The notes under the pieces: generated by a model
What the model saw: only the letters and a program-made list of their open reading frames with translations
Told to the model about the DNA's origin: nothing
Databases searched by the model: none
Program-made: the position numbers and the translations under genes
In this document: positions 41,025 through 50,157 of the stretch, piece after piece
Layout: each line of letters starts with the position of its first letter
Numbering within the stretch: the stretch's first letter is position 1
From: JBOFWL01 sp051653605
GTDB lineage: Bacteria; Spirochaetota; Brevinematia; Brevinematales; Brevinemataceae
DNA: 64,000 bases
Assembly (NCBI GenBank): GCA_051653605.1
Contig: JBOFWL010000145.1
Span: forward strand, 1-64,000
Reading direction: 5' to 3'

Positions 41025-41792
41025 TTATTTTTTTATCGGAATTGTTTTATGCGAATAGATACGCCGAACTTTCTCGTATTCTTCTAACATCGCTACAAAT
41101 ATTTTATTGTTGGCTTGCTTTGCATATTCTAGAGGCGTAAGCCCGTGTGAATCGGGAGTGAATGGGTCTAGGCGATAGCGCATCATTAATGATAAAAGCT
41201 CTCTCTTATTAGAGATAACCGCGTATGATAGAGCTCCTCTTTTATTATTATCCACCACTTCGGGGTTTGCTTTATTTTTGAGGAGGTATCGCACCATTGC
41301 ATCATCGCCTTTTTCGAGTGAGAGCAATAGCGGCGTCATCTTATCATCGTTTGCAACATTGACATTTGCTCCTTGATCAATCAAAAACTCCAAGACATCT
41401 ATAGATTGGTTTCGGAGAGCATAGAACACCACCGTTTCGCCATTTTGATCTTTTCCATTGAGCTTTGCCCCATTTTGAAAAAGAAATCGGACGATGTCCA
41501 CCGAGGATTTTTCTGCTGCCATCATTAGTGGAGTGATTTTTTGATTATTCCGAAGATTAACACTTGCTCTTTGATTAAGAAATAATTCAACAAGCGTGAG
41601 GTCATTCATCTGAATGGCATAAAAAAGGCCTGTGTTTCCTTCTTGATCCTTCCAATTAACAAAACTCTTGTGTGTTTTCACTAATTCGAGTACCGTTTGC
41701 ACTTCGTTTGCTTGCAAAGCGGTAAAAAATTGGTCTCGAGGAGACGCGATCAATAAACTAGGAAAAAAAATAAGAATCCACTTGTATTTCAT
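41025..41792 (-). CDS. secreted ankyrin-repeat protein
   Basis: A signal peptide (KYKWILIFFPSLLIAS) is followed by about six ankyrin repeats (for example EGNTGLFYAIQMNDLTLVELFLNQRASVNLRNNQ, then KITPLMMAAEKSSVDIVRFLFQNGAKLN). The protein is probably periplasmic and binds another protein. The ATG at 41792 is chosen because it opens the signal peptide; it lies 6 nt after a TATAAT and has no ribosome site, so it may be leaderless and independent of the upstream dinG gene. Confidence 0.85.
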   Translation of the reverse strand: MKYKWILIFFPSLLIASPRDQFFTALQANEVQTVLELVKTHKSFVNWKDQEGNTGLFYAIQMNDLTLVELFLNQRASVNLRNNQKITPLMMAAEKSSVDIVRFLFQNGAKLNGKDQNGETVVFYALRNQSIDVLEFLIDQGANVNVANDDKMTPLLLSLEKGDDAMVRYLLKNKANPEVVDNNKRGALSYAVISNKRELLSLMMRYRLDPFTPDSHGLTPLEYAKQANNKIFVAMLEEYEKVRRIYSHKTIPIKK

Positions 41793-41798
41793 GTGCAC

Positions 41799-41827
41799 AT
41801 TATACACGATTTTGTTTATATTTTAAA
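41799..41827 (-). promoter_or_regulatory. leaderless-type promoter of the ankyrin gene
   Basis: Minus strand -35 TTTAAA (weak), 17-nt spacer, -10 TATAAT (41799-41804), 6 nt before the ATG. It lies over the dinG stop codon. Confidence 0.6.
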
Positions 41828-44287
41828 GAAGTTTTTTATTCTTAGGGGGATTTCTCTAGGCCCTACTCTAAAAATTGGGGCTTTACCTGCTGCTTCCAGA
41901 AACGCTTTCCCGTAAAACTTGCTATGGATTCGCCCATCCATCACAAGAAGTACTCCTCGATCCGATTTTGTGCGAATAAGTCGCCCTATTCCTTGTTTAA
42001 AACGAATAATTGCCAATGGTAGGGAGTATTCCGTGAACGGATTTCCTCCTTTTGATTCGATTAATTTACTTTTAGCACGGTGGAGCGGGTCGTCGGGGCT
42101 TTCAAAGGGGAGTTTGTCGATCACTACAAAGCGGAGGTGTTCTCCCGGAACGTCTATTCCTTCCCAAAAGCTAGAGGTTGCAAAAAGAACTACATAATCT
42201 TTTGTTTTCATTATTTCGAGGAGGTTCTCTCTCGATCTCTCCCTTTGGCTCATAGGGTATAAGCCTGCTGCGAGGAGTTCGTCTCTTAATTCATTATATG
42301 CTTCATCCATAGCCTTATAAGAGGTAAACAAGATTAGCGCCCCGCCACCAGTAAGACAAATGCTGTCGCTTAAAATTTCATAGCGTTGGCGTCGAGATTG
42401 GCTAGGGTTGAGTTTGGTTTCGTCCAACACCAGCATCTCCATTTGTTTGGGGTAATTGAAGGGGCTGGGCAGAGAAATACTTTGAACCGATCGCTCGCCC
42501 TCGACAAAGGGCAAGCCTGCACCTTCAGAAAAGAAGCTGAAGCTTTTGTTTGCGGACAGCGTTGCCGAGGTGAATACAACAAATTCTTTTGTGCGAAATA
42601 CGTGTTGCGCGAGAAAATCGCCCACTTCTGCTGGCCCTGCTGAGAATCTTAAATTACGGCCTGTGATTTCAACCTGCTTCACTGCATATCGAGGGTCTTC
42701 TTCTACCGAGAAAATATGAATAAAGCACTGCCGCATTTTAGAAAGAGCATCCGAGTGGAGCATCACTACTCTCAAGGTATCCCGTAATTTTTCATCGCTT
42801 GTATACGGCGCAAGGCATTCGTTAAGCTCCGAAAGCGAGATTTCAAGAGATCTCACATGCGCAAAAAGGTCGTCCAGGATCGACTTTATCTCCTGCCATA
42901 CAGGTTGTTGAAGAACTTGAGGGTTGAGTTCTATAGATGGTGGGGCATCATTTAATAAGGTACGAAGGTTTTCTTCTTTATCTCCAAGAGAATTTCTTAG
43001 GTCGATAGCAGCATTACAGGATTCTAGGTATAATTCTGAGGCTCTGGGAACTGTTTCTAGTACAATTCGGTTAAGCAAAATAGGAAGTTGCCCCATATCT
43101 CGCCCGCCCCGACGACGAAAAAGTCGCGTAAGCCTCCATGCAATGCCACCAAAAGAAAAGTCTTCTGCCATCGCTCGAAGTGCTGTATTCTCGATGTGGT
43201 GTGCTTCATCCATCACCAATCCTGAAAACTGCGGTATTGTTGACAAGAAGCCTTGCTCTTCGTCTATCGCCGCAAAAAGAAGAGCGTGGTTGCCTATCAC
43301 TACTTGCGCAGCTTCGGCGTTCATTCTCGCTCGATAATAAAAACAGCGGTCGTAAAGAGGGCAGTCTTTTCGAGGGCAAGACGGCGTTGTGGCGTTGATT
43401 TCTTCCCATAAATCTGAGGGAATCGCTTCGGGAAACTCACTTTTGAGACCTTCGGCACTATTACTCATCCATTCTCCAATTCGGCTCAACATTAACTGGG
43501 CATTATCCGCATTATCAAAAAGAGAATAGGTTTTTTCGTGATCGTGAAGAAGTTCTTCGACCATTTTGGGGCATACATAATTTGCTCGACCCACCAAAAC
43601 CGCAAACTTTGCCCGGACTCCCGTAAGGCGTTCGACAAGAGATGCAACCAATGATGCATCCTTTTTAGCAATTTGATTTTGAAGATTGATTGTTTGAGTG
43701 GTGAGAAATACTCGTTTTTCGCTTTGAACAGCCCATAATGTGGCTGGAATTAAGTAGGCGAAGGATTTTCCTGTGCCTGTGCCTGCTTCTGCCATCAGAA
43801 TTTCGCTTTGATTAATCGCTCGCACTACCGCTTCGACTAATTGTTCTTGCTCTGGGCGTTCTTCATAAGCTCCTATCATTTCTGCAAGAAGCCCTTCTTT
43901 TTGAAAAATAGACAAAATATAGCTTGAAGAAAGATTTATTTTAGGCTTTGCTTTATAGACAACATTAACTTGCGTACATTCATTATCAACAATATAGAAG
44001 CCCAATTTATGGGTAGCCAACAATGACGCAATATTGACATCAGGATTAGATGCCCGTAGATCGCCCGAGGGATGATTATGAATAACTAAATCACCTTTTA
44101 AGCCTTCTGCAAGCGGCGCTGGAACGCTATCTTCGCTGCCAAACGCCACTGCTTCTGCACGGCAAACCAAGCCTTCTTCGTCTGTAAAACCGATGAAGAA
44201 GACCTCGCCTCCTTTGTTTTTAGAAATTGTATTTTCAATAAAAGAACAGACATCCAGGTGAAAAAGCTCATCAGAGGAAATATTCAT
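41816..44287 (-). CDS. DinG-family helicase fused to an N-terminal JAMM/RadC-like domain
   Basis: Residues 1-120 form a JAB/MPN domain with the JAMM metal signature HNHPSGDLRASNPD, as in RadC. The remainder is an XPD/DinG superfamily-2 DNA helicase: Walker A AGTGTGKS, DEAH box VMDEAHHIENT, candidate iron-sulfur Cys (NYVCPK, then SCPRKDCPLYDRC), and the C-terminal motifs LFTSYKAMDEA and FKQGIGRLIRTKSDRG. It should unwind DNA or R-loops; the JAMM domain's substrate is unknown. The start overlaps the ftsK stop by one base. Confidence 0.9.
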   Translation of the reverse strand: MNISSDELFHLDVCSFIENTISKNKGGEVFFIGFTDEEGLVCRAEAVAFGSEDSVPAPLAEGLKGDLVIHNHPSGDLRASNPDVNIASLLATHKLGFYIVDNECTQVNVVYKAKPKINLSSSYILSIFQKEGLLAEMIGAYEERPEQEQLVEAVVRAINQSEILMAEAGTGTGKSFAYLIPATLWAVQSEKRVFLTTQTINLQNQIAKKDASLVASLVERLTGVRAKFAVLVGRANYVCPKMVEELLHDHEKTYSLFDNADNAQLMLSRIGEWMSNSAEGLKSEFPEAIPSDLWEEINATTPSCPRKDCPLYDRCFYYRARMNAEAAQVVIGNHALLFAAIDEEQGFLSTIPQFSGLVMDEAHHIENTALRAMAEDFSFGGIAWRLTRLFRRRGGRDMGQLPILLNRIVLETVPRASELYLESCNAAIDLRNSLGDKEENLRTLLNDAPPSIELNPQVLQQPVWQEIKSILDDLFAHVRSLEISLSELNECLAPYTSDEKLRDTLRVVMLHSDALSKMRQCFIHIFSVEEDPRYAVKQVEITGRNLRFSAGPAEVGDFLAQHVFRTKEFVVFTSATLSANKSFSFFSEGAGLPFVEGERSVQSISLPSPFNYPKQMEMLVLDETKLNPSQSRRQRYEILSDSICLTGGGALILFTSYKAMDEAYNELRDELLAAGLYPMSQRERSRENLLEIMKTKDYVVLFATSSFWEGIDVPGEHLRFVVIDKLPFESPDDPLHRAKSKLIESKGGNPFTEYSLPLAIIRFKQGIGRLIRTKSDRGVLLVMDGRIHSKFYGKAFLEAAGKAPIFRVGPREIPLRIKNFFKI

Positions 44288-47200
44288 CAGTCGATAAAGT
44301 TAATGATTTCATCTTTGCTGATAATAACCTGCCAACCCTTACCTGCACTAGTTGGTGGAGTGATGATCCGCTGATCTTTTAGGGTTTCAATTAAGCGAGA
44401 GGCTCTATTGTATCCTACTCGAAATCGCCTTTGTATTCCTGATGCAGAAATTTCTCCACTATCAACTGCATATCGAAGAACCTCTGCAAATAATGGGTCG
44501 GAAAGTGCATCTGTCATTGATTTATCTCCATCATCCGATTGTTCTTGACGAGCAAGAATCTCTTCAAAATCGATGGTGTAATCAGGAGGGCCATTCCTCT
44601 TAACTGCTTTCACTACCATTTCTACATCTGTTCCCGGCACAAATGGGGATTGCATTCGCTCCGCTTCGATGTAATCTGGCGAGATATAGAGCATATCACC
44701 CTTTCCAAGCAAGGATTCGGCGCCGTTTCTGTCTAGAATTGTTCTTGAATCGATCTTTGAGGACACTCGGAATGCGATACGGCAGGGGAAATTTGCTTTG
44801 ATTACCCCTGTAACAACATCCACCGAGGGGCGTTGCGTTGCTACAACAAGGTGCATTCCCACGGCTCGCGCCATTGCTGCAAGGCGAGAAATATGTTTTT
44901 CTGTATCTTTAGGCGCTCTTAGCATGAGATTTGCAAATTCATCCACAATAATCACAATATAAGGAAGATGTTCCCATGTGCCTTCGGCGTCTGCCTTTGC
45001 TGTAAGCCCTTCATATTCTTTAATGTTTCTTACGCCCATTTCAGAAAGGAGACGATAACGTCGATCCATTTCTTGAACAGCCCACTCCAGCGCCGCCATT
45101 GCTTCTTCTGGTTTGGTGATAATGGGAGCAAGCAGGTGAGGTATTCCATTATAAGGCTCTAGCTCCACCATCTTTGGGTCGATCATAATAAACTTAAGGT
45201 CTTCACTGGATCTTCTAAACAGCAAACCACTAATAAGTGCATTAATATATACACTTTTTCCGCTTCCCGTCGTACCCGCAACTAGCAAATGCGGTAAAGA
45301 TGCTAAATCACTTGAGATTTTATTGCCACCAACATCCATTCCTAAAATAAGAGGAAGTGCTGCGTCACTTTGGCTAAATGTTTTGTCTTCAATAAATTGC
45401 TTGAGCATAAAAGAGCGGCGCAAGGTATTGGGGACTTCAATTCCAATATAGCTACGGCCTTCAACGGGACTGATTATTCGAATATTTGATATACCTAATT
45501 GCAAGGCTATATCATCCTGTAAATTACGCACAGTTCGTAATTTAAGACCAGATGGAGGATCGAGTTCAAAGCGAGTGATAGATGGACCTCTGCTAAAATC
45601 TACCACTTTCATGGAGATATTAAAGCTTTCAAAGGTTCTTTCTATCGTTTGAATCATACTTTCGATTTCATCTTCTTCTTCGAGAGGATCGATATGATCT
45701 GTATTAGGAACTAATTCTTCACTATTTGGAAAAATTGGTTTTTTTTTATCTTTTTCAACAGAATTTTCACTTTTTTCAGTAGAAACACTCAATTTTGGCG
45801 CATCTTCTCGGAGAAATCGAGGCATTAATGCGGCTTCTTCCGGAGCAAGCTCATCATTTTCGTCTTTTTTACCTTTATTAGAGTAATTATCAACAATTGC
45901 CCTAGGATAACTTACATTATTGTCCAAAATATGAGTAATATGAGATATTTCTTCCTCAAGTTTAGGCGTCGTTTCTTCTTTTATTTCGATCTCGTCGTTG
46001 AAGGTTTCTTCCTCAAGTTTGGGCGTCGTTTCTTCTTTTATTTCGATCTCATCGTTGAGGGTTTCTTCCTCAAGTTTGGGCGTCGTTTCTTCTTTTATTT
46101 CGATCTCGTCGTTGAGGGTTTCTTCCTCAAGTTTGGGCGTCGTTTCTTCTTTTATTTCGACCTCGTCGTTGAGGGGTTCGTCAATAAGATCTTCAAATGA
46201 AAAAATGGAAGAATTTTCTTCTACTATGGTGTCATCAAGTTTATAAGCAGGAGATTGACCTTTAGATTCTGTTTCAAAATGGTTAATTGCCACCTCAAAT
46301 GGATCCATCGGAGGGATTTCAAAGGTTGGGAGAGGCTTTGGAGCCATTTCTTCATCATAAACATCAAGAGAATCTGATGGAATATAGCTAAAAGAGGGCG
46401 ATGTTGGGCTATTAAGCGAGAAATATTCACTTTTATCAGTATTATTTTCTTGTTTTTCCTGCAAAGTATAGTTAAAAGACATGTCAGAGGGGGGATTAAG
46501 CGAAATTTCATCGTTCATATTGGTGTGGGGTTCTTCGGGATCATTAAGAAGAGATGGAGGATAGTAACTTGAGTGGTCGGAAAGGCGGTAGAAATAGTCA
46601 CTTGGAAGCTCTCGAGGCTCCTCTTTTACCTGTTCTTCGGTGATATTTTCTTCTTTTACAGCAATATTTTGAATATCTTCCTCGGAAAGTTGGTAGAAAT
46701 AGTCGCTTGGAAGCTCTCGTGGCTCTTCTTTTACCTGCTCTTTGGTGATATTTTCTTCTTTTACAGTAATATTTTGAATATCTTCCTCGGAAAGTTGGTA
46801 GAAATAGTCGCTTGGAAGCTCTCGAGGCTCTTCTTTTATAGCAGATTTCTCCGTTTCAGGTTGTTTTTCAACAGATTTAACTTCTTCAGAGGTGGTTAAA
46901 GAATTCAATGGGGCAATATGCTTAAGATCATCCTCTTTTTTAATTTTTTCATCAAAAATAGGTGGATTAGAGATGATTTCAGAAAAAGAAATGGCCGAAA
47001 ACGCATCTGAAGGCTCTTCCTCTTCTTCTTCAGAAGCATATTTAGGTTCTCTGAGAGACTTTTCAAGTAATTCATCAATATTTATTTTATCATTAATCTC
47101 AATAAGGGGCTTTTGAGGCTCATTATTGCTATCAATTGGAGGAAGATCTGTTATTTCTGCCATTTCAGGGAAATTTTGAGAGGGAAATGGGGCAAAAAGG

Positions 47201-49149
47201 GCATCATTATTGTAGTTAATAGGAGGCAATGTATCTGGAGCTAATTCTTCCTCTTCTTTGGGAGCAGCACTATGATGTTCGGGCAGGCCTTCTCCTGGAT
47301 TAGGAATGATAAAATCTTCGAGTAAGGCTTCTTCTTCATCAGGGGTTGCTAGAGCTGTTGGAAGTGGGGCTTGCTTTGGGGCTTCCTCCACTACTGGGGG
47401 CGGGGATCGAAAAGATGCTATTTCATCATTTAAAAAATCGACAATATCATTAGGATTAAAAGCGTGGTATGAGGCTCCAACTTGATAAGTTTGAGATAAT
47501 TTCTCCATTTTTTTCGCTAATTTTTGCTTAAATTTACTTACTTCATCTTCGTGCTTTTTCTGGAGTTGTTCTGCTTGCGCGATAAGCGTAATTTCTTCTG
47601 GTGTAAGTTTATCCGTATCAATAATTTTTTCAACTAACTCGTCTTCTGTCACTGGCGTAAACCCAGTGTCACTACCTTGATACGCCTTTGCTAGCTCCTT
47701 CATTTTCTCTGATAATTTCTGCCGAAGTTCCTCTTGATCTTGCAAATGACTATGCTGTTCTTTATCTGCAAGGTTCACTAATTCCATTTCTTCTGGTGTC
47801 AATGTGTTTTGAGGAAGGCTTATGCTTTCATTATTAACAGCGGTAGTAGGATCTTCTGGTAGGATCAGTCTTCTAACATCAACAAGCCGTTTTTCGCCCT
47901 TAACAATAATAGGCTCTGCAACTTTTTCTTGTTCTTCCATTAAGATGCCATTTTCATCGTACATAGGCTGAGCAACACTAACTGGCTCTTCTTCTCTGGT
48001 ATCGATATTAAAGCTTTTAATATATGCTGAATTTTCCACAGCATGATGAATAGGAGGTAATCTCTCTCCATCTCTTTCTATGGTTAGATTGTCCATGCGT
48101 CGAGTTATATAAGGGTCTGGCGCAGCTTCATCTGTTGAAATATTTGGATCTATTGTGAGCTTAGCAAGGGGGGAGACATGATAGAGCCCTTGAGGCACCG
48201 GCGTTGTATTGAGGTAGCCAGAACCTTCCGGGGCTGCCGGAATATGAAAGACCGTCGCATCATCTGTTTCATCAAAATTTTCGGGATCACTGATAAATTG
48301 ATAATTTCCTTTGTTTTTGGGGGCATCATCAAGCTCGACTAATTCTTCCTCGATAGGTGCCATCTCCTCTATATTATAGTTAGCAACTTCATAAAAATGA
48401 TTTGCTGGAGGTTCATAAATAAAATCTTTAGGCACTAAATCGACATGCGTGTCTCGGAGAAATGAGGGCACGTCGCTAGGAAGAACCCGGGAGACTCGTG
48501 GAGATGATTCTTCGATAAAGGGGGCTAGGGAATCATTATTCATAAAAGGCACTTCCTCTGCTGCAAAGGAATCGTATTCGACCACACCTTTATCTTCTTC
48601 ATAAAAATCTTGTGCTTCTGATTCTTCCGCAATATAGGGGACTTCTGCAAGAACAGGTTGAGGCTTTCCCTTAAACATCTTCGCGAAAAATTGTATCATC
48701 TTAAAGGGTAATGAGCTAGCTCCGTTCAATGCTAAAAATAGTAACACCACCGCCATTGGCATCCACACCATTGCAGGTGCTATTGACACAAGCGTTCGCA
48801 CAAGAAGAACCCCAACAACCCCACCCATTTGGTATGAGATATCGCCGCTGAGAAGCATTGCCAACAGTCCGATACAAAACGCCGCTCCGTGTATACTGAA
48901 AAATCGCATGAGCAATGTTTTCACGGGCAGACCTTTAAGTAAGGTTGGGCCAGAACGAAACAGTACCAGCGCCCAAAACCACACTCCTGATCCGTAATGT
49001 AGTATGAATGGCTCGGCAAAACGTGTCGCCATTGTCGAAAATAGTGAAGTGCCAAAAAATCCAGCCACATTAGGGCTGAACATCATCGCTCCATAAGTTA
49101 AAAATAGACCTGCCAGCATCATCAATGCCGAAAGAGCTGCTCTAATCAT
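44287..49149 (-). CDS. ftsK: DNA translocase FtsK with an exceptionally long acidic linker
   Basis: FtsK pumps DNA through the closing septum. Four membrane helices lie in residues 1-170. A Glu/Pro/Asn-rich linker of about 970 residues follows and contains two families of internal repeats. The motor domain (about 1150-1540) has Walker A GTTGSGKSVYINALI near residue 1290, DPKMVELEPY, VDEFANLML and ATQRPSVDVVTG. The gamma DNA-reading domain (about 1550-1620) is the winged helix SGIQRRFRVGYNRASRLIETL. Typical FtsK proteins have 750-1330 residues, so 1620 is unusually long. Confidence 0.95.
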   Translation of the reverse strand: MIRAALSALMMLAGLFLTYGAMMFSPNVAGFFGTSLFSTMATRFAEPFILHYGSGVWFWALVLFRSGPTLLKGLPVKTLLMRFFSIHGAAFCIGLLAMLLSGDISYQMGGVVGVLLVRTLVSIAPAMVWMPMAVVLLFLALNGASSLPFKMIQFFAKMFKGKPQPVLAEVPYIAEESEAQDFYEEDKGVVEYDSFAAEEVPFMNNDSLAPFIEESSPRVSRVLPSDVPSFLRDTHVDLVPKDFIYEPPANHFYEVANYNIEEMAPIEEELVELDDAPKNKGNYQFISDPENFDETDDATVFHIPAAPEGSGYLNTTPVPQGLYHVSPLAKLTIDPNISTDEAAPDPYITRRMDNLTIERDGERLPPIHHAVENSAYIKSFNIDTREEEPVSVAQPMYDENGILMEEQEKVAEPIIVKGEKRLVDVRRLILPEDPTTAVNNESISLPQNTLTPEEMELVNLADKEQHSHLQDQEELRQKLSEKMKELAKAYQGSDTGFTPVTEDELVEKIIDTDKLTPEEITLIAQAEQLQKKHEDEVSKFKQKLAKKMEKLSQTYQVGASYHAFNPNDIVDFLNDEIASFRSPPPVVEEAPKQAPLPTALATPDEEEALLEDFIIPNPGEGLPEHHSAAPKEEEELAPDTLPPINYNNDALFAPFPSQNFPEMAEITDLPPIDSNNEPQKPLIEINDKINIDELLEKSLREPKYASEEEEEEPSDAFSAISFSEIISNPPIFDEKIKKEDDLKHIAPLNSLTTSEEVKSVEKQPETEKSAIKEEPRELPSDYFYQLSEEDIQNITVKEENITKEQVKEEPRELPSDYFYQLSEEDIQNIAVKEENITEEQVKEEPRELPSDYFYRLSDHSSYYPPSLLNDPEEPHTNMNDEISLNPPSDMSFNYTLQEKQENNTDKSEYFSLNSPTSPSFSYIPSDSLDVYDEEMAPKPLPTFEIPPMDPFEVAINHFETESKGQSPAYKLDDTIVEENSSIFSFEDLIDEPLNDEVEIKEETTPKLEEETLNDEIEIKEETTPKLEEETLNDEIEIKEETTPKLEEETFNDEIEIKEETTPKLEEEISHITHILDNNVSYPRAIVDNYSNKGKKDENDELAPEEAALMPRFLREDAPKLSVSTEKSENSVEKDKKKPIFPNSEELVPNTDHIDPLEEEDEIESMIQTIERTFESFNISMKVVDFSRGPSITRFELDPPSGLKLRTVRNLQDDIALQLGISNIRIISPVEGRSYIGIEVPNTLRRSFMLKQFIEDKTFSQSDAALPLILGMDVGGNKISSDLASLPHLLVAGTTGSGKSVYINALISGLLFRRSSEDLKFIMIDPKMVELEPYNGIPHLLAPIITKPEEAMAALEWAVQEMDRRYRLLSEMGVRNIKEYEGLTAKADAEGTWEHLPYIVIIVDEFANLMLRAPKDTEKHISRLAAMARAVGMHLVVATQRPSVDVVTGVIKANFPCRIAFRVSSKIDSRTILDRNGAESLLGKGDMLYISPDYIEAERMQSPFVPGTDVEMVVKAVKRNGPPDYTIDFEEILARQEQSDDGDKSMTDALSDPLFAEVLRYAVDSGEISASGIQRRFRVGYNRASRLIETLKDQRIITPPTSAGKGWQVIISKDEIINFID
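45954..46181 (-). repeat. four 57-bp tandem repeats in the ftsK linker
   Basis: Four near-identical 57-bp units encode the 19-residue unit IKEETTPKLEEETLNDEIE (residues about 989-1065 of FtsK). Differences are only a few substitutions, showing recent amplification. Confidence 0.92.
46573..46837 (-). repeat. 105-bp repeats (about 2.5 copies) in the ftsK linker
   Basis: A 35-residue unit starting KEEPRELPSDYFYQLSEEDI recurs at 105-bp spacing (GAAATAGTC anchors at 46591, 46696 and 46801). The third copy diverges after YFYRLSD. Confidence 0.9.
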
Positions 49150-49170
49150 AGGCTCGCCCCTTAATTTCTT

Positions 49171-49992
49171 TTAAATTTTTATTATTAAATAACCAGTGAA
49201 CGCCAGTGCCACCACAATACAGTAGCAGGCAAAGTAGTAAAGTTTACGGCTGCGTAATATAAGCATCAGAAAACCCAATGAAAGCACCCCTACAATAAAC
49301 GCTACTACAAAGCCTATCGCGAACTGCATTGGAGGCAGCACCCCTGTTTTGACCACAGACACAATTTCTAGCAATAAGGCACCAAATATAGCCGTCATCG
49401 ATGCTAGAAACGACAACTTACCCGCAAAAACTGGCTTCGCACCTAATAAAAGTGCCACTGCTATTGTAGAACCAGATCTACTAATGCCAGGTAATAGCGC
49501 ACAACTCTGTGCCACTCCAACCAAAAATGCTGATGCTAAGGGAAAACTACCCAAGCCAAGCCCTTTTTTCTCTTGAGAGCGCGTTTGAGACCACAAAAGA
49601 ACCCCCGCCGTAATCAGCAAGCCCATGGGCACAAGCATAGGAAATGACAGGCTCGCAATTTGTTTTCGCAACAATAGCCCCACAAAGACTGTAGGTATCG
49701 TCACCATCACCACTAAGCCTATCCATTTAAGAGCAAACATCGCTTTTAATGTTTTTTTCGCCGTTAAGAGGTCTTTCGTGCCCAACAGAATATGAATAAT
49801 GTCTTTTCGGAAAAAAAATACCGCCGCACATGCCGTTCCCGCATGCACCAACACGTAGTAGAGAATCATCTCTTCATTTTGAGGAAGATGAAAAAAGCTA
49901 GAAATCATCACCAAGTGCCCTGAACTCGACACAGGTAAAAATTCCGTAAGCCCTTGTATAACCGCCAAAACTATTAATGCGATAATAGGCAT
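49171..49992 (-). CDS. uppP: undecaprenyl-diphosphate phosphatase
   Basis: UppP (BacA) recycles the lipid carrier for peptidoglycan synthesis. The two active-site regions are clear: VIQGLTEFLPVSSSGHL near residue 12 and ALLPGISRSGSTI near residue 160, within an eight-helix membrane protein of 273 residues. The ATG at 49992 follows GGGGGAG, better than the upstream in-frame ATG at 50004. It opens the uppP-ftsK-dinG-ankyrin-dut-obgE run and has its own promoter. Confidence 0.95.
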   Translation of the reverse strand: MPIIALIVLAVIQGLTEFLPVSSSGHLVMISSFFHLPQNEEMILYYVLVHAGTACAAVFFFRKDIIHILLGTKDLLTAKKTLKAMFALKWIGLVVMVTIPTVFVGLLLRKQIASLSFPMLVPMGLLITAGVLLWSQTRSQEKKGLGLGSFPLASAFLVGVAQSCALLPGISRSGSTIAVALLLGAKPVFAGKLSFLASMTAIFGALLLEIVSVVKTGVLPPMQFAIGFVVAFIVGVLSLGFLMLILRSRKLYYFACYCIVVALAFTGYLIIKI

Positions 49993-50028
49993 TGCTCCCC
50001 CCATCTTCTCTCAAAAAAATACCGCTAC

Positions 50029-50057
50029 ATTATACAAGTATTTCAAAAAAAGTGCAA
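50029..50057 (-). promoter_or_regulatory. uppP promoter
   Basis: Minus strand -35 TTGCAC (50052-50057), 17-nt spacer, -10 TATAAT (50029-50034). Confidence 0.8.
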
Positions 50058-50097
50058 AAGTTTAGCCAATCCCTCTTATTTTATAGATTCCTTTTTT

Positions 50098-50126
50098 TTG
50101 CGATAAATTCTCTGCTGCGTTATAAT
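50098..50126 (+). promoter_or_regulatory. promoter of the DUF2225-TPR-ATP-grasp unit
   Basis: -35 TTGCGA (50098-50103), 17-nt spacer, -10 TATAAT (50121-50126), 31 nt before the DUF2225 start. Confidence 0.78.
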
Positions 50127-50157
50127 AGCGGATAGAAGTCTCTTCGGGAGGAGCCTT

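Noticed and set aside
45931..46246. Plus-strand ORFs with repeated FFFYFDLVVEGFFLKFGRR-like units
   Set aside because: They are antisense shadows of the 57-bp repeats in the ftsK linker; the minus-strand frame is clearly coding.
45954..46837. Possible CRISPR array because of regular repeats
   Set aside because: Repeats are contiguous without unique spacers and are multiples of three inside the ftsK frame.
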